Under the pieces are notes generated by a model that saw only the letters and a program-made list of their open reading frames with translations, was not told the DNA's origin and did not search any database. The translations under genes and the position numbers were made by a program. This document shows, in pieces, positions 1 through 11,592 of a stretch of DNA of 64,000 bases (positions are counted from its first letter, which is position 1; each line of letters starts with the position of its first letter). The stretch is from Lonicera japonica (taxonomy: Eukaryota > Streptophyta > Magnoliopsida > Dipsacales > Caprifoliaceae): NCBI GenBank assembly GCA_021464415.1, contig CM038463.1, positions 114,792,790 through 114,856,789 of the forward strand, read 5' to 3'.

Positions 1-728
1 GATGTGATGAGATGAGATGAGATATTTTCTTACTTTTTAATTCTATTTTTGGAAAAAAAATTGTTGTCCACCGGCCGAGAAGAAATTTTTTCTTCAAAAT
101 ATATAAAAAAAGACGAAAGACATTTATTCGAAAAAATGGATAATATCTTGTTAACTTGTTTTTGAATTTCTCAATTTTTTCTTACAAATATGTAAGAAAA
201 AAATAATTATATAATTTAAATTAAAAAGAATGTTTTTGAAAAATTGATAAGACAGAGATGAGAATTGTTATGTATTGTCGAGAAATCAACCCAAAGGATG
301 TTATAATTTAGTAGCTTAGGTAGAGGTAGCCGGCTTGACATTATATATATATATATATATAGTGTATATGAAGCCTAGCCGCAAGAAGTCGATCAGTTGG
401 GGACCCACACGGAAGGGGTACTGGTCAACAAACCTTTCATGTCAGTGCCAGGTCAATCTACCTACCTACGTACAACCCAACCCAACCCAATCCTCTTTCT
501 CTTTCTCGATCTAGAACTAGAATTAGAATTCTCCCTCTAAATAAAAGATATGTACGTGTGTGTATTATATTTTATATATATAATGATGTATAGCCCAACT
601 CATATCTTCTTCTTCTTTACATGTTACAGATCTCCCTTCATTACTTTTCACAGACGCGCACATATATATATATATAGAGAGAGAGAGAATTGCAAGTATT
701 GATTGATATATATATATATATACATATT
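1..728. other. Upstream region of the small MGNC gene
   Basis: No coding region is seen. The stretch is AT-rich with short microsatellites: an AT run near 340-361 and AT and GA runs near 661-722. It probably holds the promoter and 5' leader of the plus-strand gene starting at 729, but no single TATA box can be picked out among the many TATATA runs. Confidence 0.5.
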
Positions 729-1191
729 ATGGGCAACTGTATTAGACGTGATGAATCATCGATGGTCTGGGCAGGTGATGATTGGGGCTCCATGAAACCA
801 ATGCCATCATCCAACAACACCACCAATGAGAAGCAAAGCCTCTTGTCTGATATTCATCATCACCATCCAATTAATGGATCTCTCTCATCATCATCATCAT
901 CAAATAATGATAACAACAACAACAATAATCGGGTGAAGATCAAGATCACAAAGAGGCAACTTGAGGAATTGCTAGGAAGATCAGTACTGCAGGATCATAA
1001 TAATAATAATTTTTCCTCATGTGGACCAACTCCTTATTTCTAAGTTGATGATGATGAGCTCCTCCACCGCTGATCATGATCATGATCATCACCATCCTAC
1101 TTTCGAGAATAATATTAATATTCATGATCATGATCATGAACATCAACCATCTTGGAGGCCTGTCTTGCAAAGTATTCCTGAAGTCATATAG
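729..1191 (+). pseudogene. Small MGNC-type (DUF4228/PADRE-like) protein, frameshifted
   Basis: The ATG at 729 opens MGNCIRR, a typical N-myristoylation/palmitoylation start, followed by a WAGDDW motif and then KIKITKRQLEELLGR around residues 75-90. This matches a family of about 100-residue plant membrane-associated proteins of unknown biochemical role, often called DUF4228 or PADRE. In the starting frame the ORF stops at 1041-1043. The rest of the family pattern continues one frame over: VDQLL at 1021-1035 and, after a His/Asp-rich stretch, the conserved ending SWRPVLQSIPEV at 1150-1185, with a stop at 1189-1191. The two frames meet near a run of five T at 1010-1014, so one extra T would explain the break. 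It could be a sequencing error, a natural frameshift or a dying gene; a short intron is unlikely because no suitable GT-AG pair fits. An upstream in-frame start at 690 is considered leader sequence. Confidence 0.72.
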
Positions 1192-2000
1192 CAGCTAGCT
1201 AGCTAGTTATAGCCCTCCTTGATCACTAACTCAATCGTCTTCTTGATTGATTATGCATGTACGTACCACACTGTAAATTATTATTGTTATTTTCCATTAC
1301 CCGTCGTGTTTAAATTGTTTATGCTACTTAATTTTTCTTCTTCTTCTTCTTCTTCTTCTTCTTTGACATATTTATGCTATTACATTACAATTTATTATCG
1401 TGAGGGCAATAAGCTATATAGGGCACGATGTTGCAGTTCATTTTATTTCTTTTCGTCTCTTTCAAAGGGGGGCTGACAATCTTTTTTGAACTCTTTTATA
1501 TCATCTGAAATATATAATCAAGATGAACAAACAAACACTGAAATAATCAATTTCGAGAGTTAAATGAATGATTTTTTCATGAAATTTGGTGGAGATAATC
1601 TCAATAATTAGTAAATTATCTACACAAAATTTTATCAAAATAATCAATTTAATGAACCAAATTGATTATTTCCTGGCATAGTGAAAGCTGGTGAGAAGAC
1701 CATCTAAGATTTCAATGATAGCAAATAACATATATATCAAGTTTTTATCTCGCACTTCTGGTTTGAATTTGTTAATCAAATTTTATGAAGGTGATGTATT
1801 TATTATACAAATCATCTTTATCAAATTTCGTAAAAAAAATAATCAAGGCAATTACATATCTTATCTAATTACTAGTCCATCCTAAGGCCCAGTTCAGTTC
1901 CAGGCTAGGCCAAGTCTAAACATATAATTTCATAAAATTATAATAAATTTAGAATTTGGATAAGCTTTCTACATTATTTATTTAGGTTGATTTAGACTTT
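1192..2000. other. Intergenic, AT-rich
   Basis: No gene recognised. A TTC microsatellite lies near 1334-1363 and is probably in the 3' region of the preceding gene. The rest is low-complexity AT-rich sequence. Confidence 0.5.
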
Positions 2001-2304
2001 AGGTGCCGTTTTTCATACATATTAACGTAATGTTAAAATTTTGTATAATAGGTATTTGGGTGCCATTTTGAACAGAATCCGTTAGTCAACATGGTCAACC
2101 ATTAGCTCAATTAATTTTTGACCCAATTTACCCCTAGAAAAAGACAAAACATATTGCTCTTGTTTAGGGGTAAAATGGACAAAAATTAAATGAGCTAATG
2201 GTTGACCATATTGACTAACGAATTCCGTTCCAAAATGGCACTGAAACATTTATTATGCAAAACTTTGACACCCAACGTCTGATACGCAAGAACAAACAGC
2301 ACCT
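2001..2304. mobile_element. Foldback MITE with long inverted repeats
   Basis: The two halves are inverted copies of each other. AGGTGCCGTTT at 2001 mirrors AAACAGCACCT ending at 2304, and longer matching blocks follow, such as GTTAGTCAACATGGTCAACC in the left arm and its complement near 2200-2220. The whole unit could fold into one long imperfect hairpin. Three more bases at each end (TTT / AAA) also pair. The flanks ATTTAGAC and ATTTAAAT agree at only six of eight positions, so the target duplication and superfamily are uncertain. Confidence 0.6.
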
Positions 2305-2313
2305 AAAATTTAA

Positions 2314-2437
2314 ATCACCCATTTATTTATGACTTCATTTACACAAATATATATATATATATATATATATAACCTACATCACCCATTTATTTATGACTTC
2401 ATTTACACAAAAAATATATCTATCTATCTAACCTACA
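2314..2437. repeat. Tandem duplication, 64-bp period
   Basis: The block beginning ATCACCCATTTATTTATGAC occurs at 2314 and again at 2378. Both copies run through CTTCATTTACACAA and end in AACCTACAT. The first copy carries an AT microsatellite and the second a short TATC run. Confidence 0.75.
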
Positions 2438-3577
2438 TTATACATGAATGCCCCCCCCCCTCACAAAAAAAATACATTATTTATGAAGTTTTTTGTTTCA
2501 AATATATATATAAAAGAAAGGAGACAACAAATTTAACGTTGGATCTTTGAGTTGAAAATGAATGGGTCAAAGTGCCAACCATTTAATTACTCAAGCCTCT
2601 AGCTTTTATTTCAAATATGTATATTTTTCTAGAATCATTATTTATTTATCAATATATTAAGGGCAATTGTTTTTGAACTTAAAAAAAATAATATAAAGGA
2701 TAAAAAATGGGGGGTGGGGGCTGTAATAACACTTTCTAAATGTGTCACAAATATCTTTTCCAAAATTTAACTAAAAACACATATCAATATTCCCCTTATT
2801 TAGCAGAAACACTCCCTTCTGTTGTTTAATATTAAGCGAGTGCTTAGCAACACAATATCTCCATTTAGGCCTAGTTTATGTAAGTACACTCACCTCTCAT
2901 CAGGCGAGCCTTACTTCAACAAAACTCTTGTACACTCAGCTCTCCATATCTTGATGTTAGGCAAATTCTTACTAACAAATTCTCCCACATGGTCTGAATA
3001 TATGTGACTGCACTTGCCTCTTATTAGGTGAGCCTTAGGAGGTGTTAGTGATAATAAATTTACTTTAAGAGGTGGTTTGTAACAAAGGGGATGTTTGTGA
3101 CAAATATAAGAAGTATAAACAATACCACCCCGAAAAAATTGTAAAAGTTGAGACTACACTATGTTTTATTAAAAATAAATAATATTTATGACACAAATTA
3201 CCACCTAATTAAAAAAAATTTGGGCAGAATTTATCTATATAAATTTTCCAATAGGCTCATCAAATTTAACAATCCAAGTAAATTTATCAATTTTGTATCA
3301 AAAACCTTTTCCGACTAATCAAACTTAAAAATCTTCTTAACAGCTAATCAAAATTTGGAAAGAAAATAATCAAAATTAGCGATCTTCTCTCAATAATCAA
3401 ATGATGGAATCACATTTCACGCCTCCTTTCGTCATTGAAAATTAATTAGCTAACTGCACTTTTTGCATTCATCAATTACATTTATTTTTGTACTTAATAA
3501 TTTTTCTTTCATCTCCTCAATTCATTAAACACCCACATTACCTATATACTCCGTACTGGATTTATAGCTGCACTATG
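2438..3577. other. Intergenic
   Basis: No gene is recognised. The stretch contains a run of about ten C near 2451-2460, and two similar short blocks around 2890-2910 and 3015-3035 sharing AGGYGAGCCTTA, which may be remains of a degraded repeat. Confidence 0.45.
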
Positions 3578-3580
3578 TAA

Positions 3581-3972
3581 GAGCATCTCCAACCGTAGTG
3601 TATAATTTTGATTTGTGTAAAATTTATACGTTTTGTAAAAAAAAAGGTCTCCAGCAGTCTTTTAAAAAACTTTGACACCTAGGATTTGTGTAAAAAGGTT
3701 GTGTAAAATGCAAACTTAATTTATAAAACCACGTCAGATAATCTCACGTCTATTTTCCCTCATCCCGTTTCTAGAAATAAATGGATTTGAAAAATAAGGA
3801 AATAAATATAAGATAAGTTCCACTTGTACGTATCTATTTGGTAGTTTAATATTTACTCAAAAGCTTAAAACAAACTATTGGAGTTCAAAATGAATTCTTT
3901 ATTATTTTTGTGTAAATCCCACTTTGACACGTAGATTTAAACAAAATTTATACAAGACGATTGGAGATGCTC
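3581..3972. mobile_element. Tourist/PIF-Harbinger-type MITE
   Basis: The ends are inverted: GAGCATCTCCAACCG at 3581 and CGATTGGAGATGCTC ending at 3972. TAA lies directly outside both ends (3578-3580 and 3973-3975), matching the 3-bp TWA target duplication of PIF/Harbinger elements. At 392 bp with no ORF it fits a non-autonomous MITE. The terminal GAGCATCTCCAA motif is common among plant MITEs. Confidence 0.75.
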
Positions 3973-3975
3973 TAA

Positions 3976-4838
3976 CCACCCCTCAACACCATCTATTGGT
4001 AATTTTCGGCGACAGTACCTATTTTAGCAGATGAAAGACTACGCCTAGGATTAGCTAAAATTAAGAGTAATGTTTTAAACAACGTAATTTTTAAGTTTAT
4101 TTACAATTTTTAATTAGAGGAATGGAATAATAATGGTAAAAACTGATATTGTTTAACTTTAACCACCACTTAAATGAATAACCAAAAGTTATTTGATTAT
4201 ATAAATTTGGTTAAGCTATTGGAAATTTTCTAAAGAACAATAATTTTTAAATCTTGAAAATGTACTAAGGATGAAAAAAGGGGAAAGCTGTCTAACACTA
4301 CAACATTGGCTCAGTGCAATAGTATTGAGTATATGCACTCGGTGCAATAGCACCAAGCTAATGTATTTTTTTATATCAAATAATGGCTCGACAAGTAAGA
4401 TTTTGTTGACCCTCTTTAAGAAGGGTTATGGCGACCAGGGGCCGAGTCAGGAATTATATTCAGGAGAGGTTAAATTAATAGGTTTTTAAGATTTTTTTGT
4501 ATTTACTATAATAAGGTCAAAATCAAAATATTATATTAAAGAATTTAACATCATATACGTCTAAAATCAAAATCACATATTTAGTTACAAATTTCCATTC
4601 AAGACTTCATGTTTTGAAAATATTGAATCATTTATTCATTGTCGATAGCTTTAAAACATCTTTCTCAATATATGTTATTGAATAATCATTCAGGAGATCA
4701 TTTCCCAACCACTTTTGAATATTAAAGCAATTTGATAATTGAGAGCCGTAAATAAAAATTCAAAATAAAATAAAAATCATAGACAAAAATCAAAGAACAA
4801 ATGACAAACAAACCAAATAACAAAATAGAACCACAGTA
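3976..4838. other. Intergenic
   Basis: No gene or structured element recognised. The sequence is AT-rich and the small ORFs in it have no recognisable features. Confidence 0.45.
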
Positions 4839-5125
4839 AATAAATACATAAATGAAACCTCACTTAGATCACCAACCTAAAAATACAAACATATACCCAT
4901 GAGCCCCTCAATCATATTCAATGTGCCCCTCTCTAAATAAATACATACATGGGGCTTGATATAGCCTCCCTTGGATCACTAGCTTAGAAATACAAGCATT
5001 TACCTTGAACTTTTATTTAATGTTCCCATCTCTAAATAAATACATAAATAAGGTCTACTATAACCTTGCTTGGATCACCAACCTAAAAATACAAGCATTT
5101 ACCCTGAACTTTTAACTTTTATCGC
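4839..5125. repeat. Degenerate tandem repeat, about 97-99 bp period, three units
   Basis: Units begin AAATAAATACATA near 4839, 4935 and 5034. Each contains a block like TTGGATCACCAACCTAAAAATACAAGCATTTACC. The units are clearly diverged, so the array is old. Confidence 0.65.
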
Positions 5126-5380
5126 ACCTAAACACCTCCATCGTAATCAATGTTTCACTCTCTACTTACAGCTCCCACCCTTTTGACACCCAAACGTCAC
5201 AAAACTAACAAAAAGTCCATAATCTCATATGGAGCCATGGGCCCTTATACCCATGGGACTCCACCCCTCATGATGACCCTTGTATTTGGTGAATATAATA
5301 AAAAATATAGTGTCATCGTAATTATTGACACTCTTTAAAAGAAGGTCAATAAAATATTACTCATTGCTCGACTTATATAC

Positions 5381-6791
5381 TGTTGACCTTTAAGTCATTA
5401 ATCTTGTTTTGATAATAACAATATATTTAATCTTGTGTAATTTAACAAAGTTGATGTTTTAAGTGATAGCCACTATAAATGATCTCATGATGGACAAAAT
5501 CAAAAAGCCGGAATATAGATCATTCACCAACACAAGTGCATTTTTTTTCTATGCTTCATACCTCACACAACTACATGATCGATGCTCTACCAAAAGGAGC
5601 TCTCTACAAGAACAAGAGCCAAGGAAGAAAATAATCGAAGACACAAACAAAGCTTTCGAAGACTCATAAGATCATATTTGAGTGAGTAGTTTTGTTGTAA
5701 AGATTCATATTTGATTTCCAATTATAGCTCTTAAACTTTTTATTTCTTTATCCAAATAGATTGATCAAAATCAAATTGAATTAAAGCTCTTTAAAAAACA
5801 AACACCTTTCATAAACCGTTTTTCAAATTAATTCATAATTAATTCAAATGATCATATTTTGTGTTTTTCCGAAAATAGGTGTCTTAGGAACTTATTTTTG
5901 AAGTTCCCAAAGCATTAGAATTGATTTTAGAGTTAAAATACGAAAGTGTAAAAATTGCATTTTTTGGACTGATGGGCAGTAGCCATCAGTCGACTAAGCA
6001 GAGTGGCTCAGTCGACTGATGCTTGCTCAGTCGACTAAGGAGCCCTGCTCAGTCGACTGATGCTTCAAAAACTAGCCGTTGGATTTTTACTAATTATGTA
6101 TTTTTGCCTTATTAATCTATTAATCCACTACAAACGGCTATAAGCTTTCTCAAGCTATATATATGAGGTTTAAGACTCATTTTTACTTACTTGAATCATC
6201 TACATACATCATTATATATCTACATTCATTCAAAGATTCAAGAACATTGTTTTTGATCAATCATTCTTATTTTGAGCTAAAAATTGTTGATCAATATTGA
6301 TATCTCTTAGTGTGAGCTTCATTTGTAATTTGATATACACGAGAGCTATTGTACATTGGTGTTAGTCACCAAAATTTGTTCAAATCATTTTTGTGAGAGG
6401 TGTATCTCATAGAATTAGCAAGAGGGATTTCTTGTGAAAGTATTGAAGGTGTTTTCAATACTTATAAGAGTGTGTGAGAAGAATACACTTGTAGTGGTTT
6501 GGTCTTCACCCGGAAGGAGATCGGTTATAGTGAAAATTCTCGGGAAACTAACCGAGCGCGGACTAGGGGGAACAAGCCGAACCGTGTAGACAAAAAATCT
6601 TCGACTTTGATCGATTCTATCTTTCTATCTCTTGCTTTATTATATTGTGTTATTTGCTCATTGTGCTTGGAATTATCTTTGTTATTAATTGCTTGATATA
6701 TATAGACATAATATTTTTAAATTGTTTTTAAAAATACAATTAAGTTTCAAAAACCCTATTCACCCCCCTCTAGGGTATTTTTCGACCTACA
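5381..6791 (+). repeat. 5' LTR
   Basis: Starts TGTTGACC and ends CCTACA, two bases before the primer site. It contains a cluster of four TCAGTCGACT motifs at 5986, 6008, 6027 and 6049, followed by a region reading ATATATATGAGG that may hold the promoter. A 65-codon ORF at 6499-6696 recurs in the other LTR and is not thought to be a gene. Confidence 0.92.
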
Positions 6792-6793
6792 AT

Positions 6794-6804
6794 TGGTATC
6801 AGAG
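6794..6804 (+). other. Primer binding site (tRNA-iMet type)
   Basis: TGGTATCAGAG lies two bases after the 5' LTR. It matches the usual primer site of plant Ty1-copia elements, which is complementary to the 3' end of initiator methionine tRNA. Confidence 0.85.
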
Positions 6805-6847
6805 GTTGTACTCTTATTTTGATTTAAAAATCTTAGAGTTTACGATC

Positions 6848-7951
6848 ATGTCTATTTATCAAGGAACCGGAATTAACGAAGGTTCTTCCACCACTAGACC
6901 ACCACTATTTGAAGGCAAAAACTATAGTTATTGGAAAAGTCGTATGAGCACTTTCCTTCAAGCTAGTGATTTTGAACAATGGAAAGTTACACTTATTGGA
7001 CCGTATAAGATTACCAAAACCGATGCAAATGGTATAGTCACTTCTAAATCTATTTCCGAATATGATGAGAATGATATTAAGAAAATCCAATTTAATGCTA
7101 AAGCCTTGAATGCTCTACATTGTGTATTAACTATAGATGAATACAACAAAATTTCTAGTTGTAAAACCGCCAAAGAAATTTGGGATAAATTAGAAGTTGC
7201 CTATGAAGGAACTTCACAAGTTAAGGATGATAATATAAATATGCTCGTTCATGATTATGAACTCTTTAAAATGGAGCCTAATGAATCTCTTGCTTCTATG
7301 TATAGTAGGTTCTCCATTATTACTAATGCTTTAGATCTTCTTGGAAAGGAATACTCCAATGAGGATAAAATTCGAAAGATTCTTAGAACTCTTCCCAAGA
7401 AGTGGAGACCCAAAGTAACGGCTATTCAAGAAGCCAAGAATCTGAAAACGTTAAGCATGGATGAACTATTGGGTTCACTTAAAACCCACGAGAAGGAATT
7501 AGAGAGAGAAGAAGAAGTTGATTCAAAAGCCAAGAAGACTCTTGCTCTCAAGGCAAGTCAACGAGAGGATGATGAAGAGTCAATGGGTGGTGACGATGAC
7601 ATGGCTCTCCTCTCTAGAAACTTCATAAAATTTCTAGCCAAGAAGAAGAAGTTTCAAGGGAAAGGAAACAATTTTGGTTCTTCATCAAATAGAAACAATG
7701 ATCGATCAATTCAACCAAGAGTTGAAAACGAAGAAGTCAAAAAATGTTTCCATTGCCATGAACCGGGACACTTCAAAACCAATTGCCCGATTAAAATAAA
7801 AGAGAGAAGAGATAAAAGAGATAAAGCCTTTAAACAAGTGAGGCATGCCCTCAAGGGAACTTGGAGTGATTCGAAGAGGATGAGTCCGATGCCAATTCTA
7901 GCGACGAAGAGACGGCAAATCTTTGCCTTATGGCAAGAGACGATGAGGTAA
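6848..7951 (+). pseudogene. Retrotransposon gag (copia), frameshifted near its end
   Basis: The ATG at 6848 is preferred over the upstream in-frame start because the first 53 codons run through the LTR end and primer site. Early residues (FEGKNYSYWKSRM) and the following region match the copia gag domain (DUF4219/UBN2 type). A CX2CX4HX4C zinc knuckle, CFHCHEPGHFKTNC, lies near 7747-7788. After about 7870 the reading frame is wrong: the acidic, Ser/Asp-rich gag tail is found in another frame, which continues as the ORF at 7930. One frameshift is therefore inferred near 7870-7885. Gag would form the particle coat and bind the RNA. Confidence 0.88.
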
Positions 7952-10900
7952 ACTCTATTTATAATTCATTTAGTGATGATAATACTTCTATAAATGATGA
8001 TGCTCATGATGAAAATGACTATGATGAGTTATATGAAATGTTTGAGGAATTGCATAACAAATTTGAAAATCTTTCCAAGAAGTTTGCAAGCCTCAAAAAG
8101 GAGAATTTGATAATTTCTAACAAGTGTGAATTTTTTGAAAAAGAAAACATGATTTTGAAAAATGAAATCAATACTTTGAAGAAAGAAAAAGAAAAGGAAA
8201 TTCCAAACACACTTGTAGTAGAAAATGTCAAATTAAAGGATCAAGTGGATGATCTAACTAATAGCTTAGCCAAATTCACCAATGGTAGGGATAATTTGGA
8301 TAAACTATTAAGAATGCAAATATGTGTATTTGACAAAGCTGGTTTGGATTACAACCAAATTGACAACCAAAAAGATTACAAAAAACTTTTTTAAAACATA
8401 TACACCTCATGATCCCACTCATCTTTGCTCATATTGTGGTAGAAATACTCATCATGTGGATCGTTATTTCTATCGAAATGAAGGTTTTCCTAAGAGGAAG
8501 CTTGCTTGGGTTCCAAAAGGAACCATTATGTTTGCTAACCCAAAGGGACCCAACACATTTTGTGTACCAAAGGAGAAGTTACTCAAAGTTATGGTGTAGG
8601 TTTGCTTAAAAGCCAAGGGTAGCAAATCCAAGTGGTTCTTGGATAGTGGTTGTTCAAAACACATGACTGGAGACAAGAACAACTTCTTAAGTCTAATTCC
8701 CAAGCAAGGAGGAAATGTGACTTTTGAGGACAACGCCAAGGACAAAATCATCGGTATAGGTAAGGTTGGTAAGCATTCTACTTGCATTGATAATGTTCTA
8801 TTAGTTGACGGTTTAAAGCATAATTTACTTAGCATTAGTCAACTTTGTGATAAAGGTTATGAAGTGATATTTAAATCCGATCATTGTGTTGTCAAGAATG
8901 TTAGTGATGATTCAATTTTATTTATTGCATATAGAACTAATAATGTGTATACTCTTAAACTTGACGATTTATCATAACAATATGTTAAATGCTTATCCGC
9001 TATAAATGATGTATCTTGGTTATGGCATAGGAGATTAGGACATGCTAATATGGATTTGATTCATAATTTATCTAAGAAAGAGCTTGTTAAAGGATTGCCT
9101 AAAACCAAATTTGTTAAATATAAAATATGTGATGCATGTCAACTTGGAAAACTACACAAATCTTCTTTTAAGTCTAAAAGGGATATTACTACTTCTAGAC
9201 CTCTTGATATGTTGCATATTGATTTGTTTGGTCTTATTTCGGTTGCTAGTTTAGGTGGCAAATTGTACACTCTTGTTATTGTTGATGATTACACTAGACT
9301 CACTTGGGTGTTCTTTCTCACCCACAAAAGTGAAACTCTGCATGTTTTCGCTAAATTTTGTAGAAAAGTTCAAAATGAAAAAGGTGTTTCTATTGTGCAT
9401 GTTCGAAGTGATAGAGGTAGAGAATTTGACAATATTGATATTGAGAACTTTTGTGATGAGCATGGTATTGATCATAATTTTTCGGCACCTAAAACTCTTC
9501 AACAAAATGGTGTTGTTGAGAGAAAAAATAGATCTCTACAAGAGATGTCTAGAACTATGCTAAATGAACATTCTTTACCGGAGTATTTGTGGGCGGAAGC
9601 CGTTAACACCGCATACTATGTGATTAATCGTACTATTATTCGTAAAAGGTTAGATAAGACACCTTATGAGTTATGAAATGACAAGAAACCAAATATTGCA
9701 TATTTTAAAGTTTTTTGTTGCAAATGTTTTATTTTAAATGATCGTGATCAGTTAGGAAAATTTGATGCTAAATCCGATGAAGGAATTTTTCTTGGGTATG
9801 CCACTAATAGTAAAGCATATAGAGTTTATAACAAGAAAAGTTTAGTACGTAGTACAAAAATCTATGCATGTTGTATTTGATGAGACAAATCCTTTTTCAC
9901 CCATAGTACGTTCCGATGACGATGTTGAAATTATCCAAAAAGTTTCGGATATTCAAATTAATGATACATCTAAGGAAGAACCATCGAGTGCTCAAGCTCC
10001 TCCTAAGGAGTTAGAAAATAAAACCGAGCAAGACTCGAATGATTTGCATAGGAGTTGGAAATTTGTGTCCAACCACCCTATTGATCAAATTCTTGGAGAG
10101 CCATTTAGTAAGGTCATGACTAGATTATCCTTAAGAAATGTTTGCAATAATGTGGCATTTGTTTCTCAATATGAGCCTAAAAACATTATTGAAGCCGAAC
10201 AAGATGAATCTTGGATGATGGCTATGCAAGAGGAGCTCAATCAATTTGAGAGAAACAAAGTGTGGACACTTGTTCCCAAACTTAGTGATCATACTATTAT
10301 AGGTACTAAATGGGTATTCCGTAACAAAAAGGATGAAAGTGGTATAATTGTTAGAAATAAAGCTAGACTTGTTGCCCAAGGATACAATCAAGAGGAGGGC
10401 ATTGATTATGAAGAAACATATGCACCCGTTGCACGTCTAGAAGCTATTCACATGCTACTTGCTTATTCATGTTTTAAGAATTTTAAATTATATCAAATGG
10501 ATGTGAAAAGTGCTTTCTTGAATGATTTTATTGAAGAGGAAGTTTATGTGAAACAACCTCCCGGTTTTGAAAATCATATTTATCCGGATTATGTGTTTAA
10601 GTTATCAAAAGCATTATATGGTTTAAAACAAGCACCTAGAGTATGGTATGATAGATTAAGTTCATTTTTGCTTAATAATGGATTTGTTAGAGGCAAGGTA
10701 GACACTACTTTATTCATTAAGAATCATGCCAATGATATGCTACTTGTGCAAATTTATGTTGATGATATTATATTTGGTTCTACTAACGAGAATTTGTGTA
10801 AGGAATTTTCAATATGTATGCAAAAGGGATTTGAAATGAGCATGATGGGAGAGATGAACTACTTTCTTGGATTACAAGTGAAACAATGCAAAGAAGGCAT

Positions 10901-11030
10901 TTTCATTAATCAAGAGAAGTACATGAAGGAATTTTTGAAGAAATTCGACATGGAAGGCGCAAAGTCCATGAGTACCCCTATGAGTTCAACATTGAAGTTA
11001 GACAGAGACGAAAAAGCTATAGTATGCTAA
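7930..11030 (+). pseudogene. Decayed copia pol: protease, integrase, reverse transcriptase
   Basis: The coiled-coil-rich gag tail (7930-8394) is followed, after a second frameshift near 8385, by a Cys/His segment (CSYCGRNTHH, about 8434). Protease is marked by FLDSGCSKHMTGD at about 8633. The pre-integrase HRRLGHAN lies at about 9026, and integrase shows the HX4HX(n)CX2C zinc region and the catalytic D, D, E blocks (IDLFG, SDRGREF, NGVVERKN) up to 9676. Reverse transcriptase runs from about 10290 to 10990 with YVDD at about 10756. In-frame stops occur at 8597-8599, 8975-8977 and 9674-9676, and a further frameshift near 9845. Translation ends at 11030 just after the RT, where the RNase H domain should begin; none is found downstream. 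Confidence 0.92.
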
Positions 11031-11592
11031 ATGATGATGGAATAGCAAGCAAAATCCTTTTAATGCAAGAACAAGCTAATCTGGGCATAACTGAGAACAT
11101 CAGTCGACTAAGCCTTTTTCAGTCGACTGAAGGGCCTTCATCAGTCGACTGATGAGTGGCTGAGAACTATCACTTTTTCTCCTGTTTTTCCCCTGTTTTG
11201 TTCACTTCTCACTCTATCTCTTTCGAGCCTCCCTTCTCCATACACACCATAAACCTTCAAAAAAAACCCTCATAAATCTCTAGAATCATCACCTAAACTT
11301 ATTCTAAACCATCAATCTTCACCATTCTACATCAAATCTCTTACAAATCACACCTATTTCTACTTTAATCCATCAAACCCATCTCAAATCTTCTCAACCC
11401 TAACTCTAGCCTCCATTGTTTTTCTTCAACCAAAACTCAATTTTTCTCTACCAACCCATCACAATTCATCTATATATCTTATTTCCAACTATTTTTATTA
11501 TACAATCAAGCCTTTAAAATCAAAAATCTCAAATTTCTCTTCAAACCCTAACCTTCTTTAAAACCTAAATTCTTCTCCCATTCACTCTAGCT
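11031..11592 (+). other. Spacer behind pol with TCAGTCGACT repeats
   Basis: Non-coding. Three TCAGTCGACT motifs at 11100, 11119 and 11141 copy the 19- and 22-bp spacing of the cluster found in the LTRs. The rest is C/T/A-rich leader-like sequence up to the extra ORF. Confidence 0.7.

Noticed and set aside
2329..2550. 73-codon ORF over an AT microsatellite
   Set aside because: Encoded mainly by TAT/ATA repeats and a duplicated block; no protein-like character.
5986..6058. Regularly spaced short repeats considered as a CRISPR-like array
   Set aside because: Spacing and motif length are far too short, the array recurs in both LTRs, and the genome is a plant's.
6499..6696. 65-codon ORF in the 5' LTR, repeated at 14309-14506
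   Set aside because: It recurs only because the LTRs are copies; no recognisable protein features, and the LTR is non-coding in related elements.
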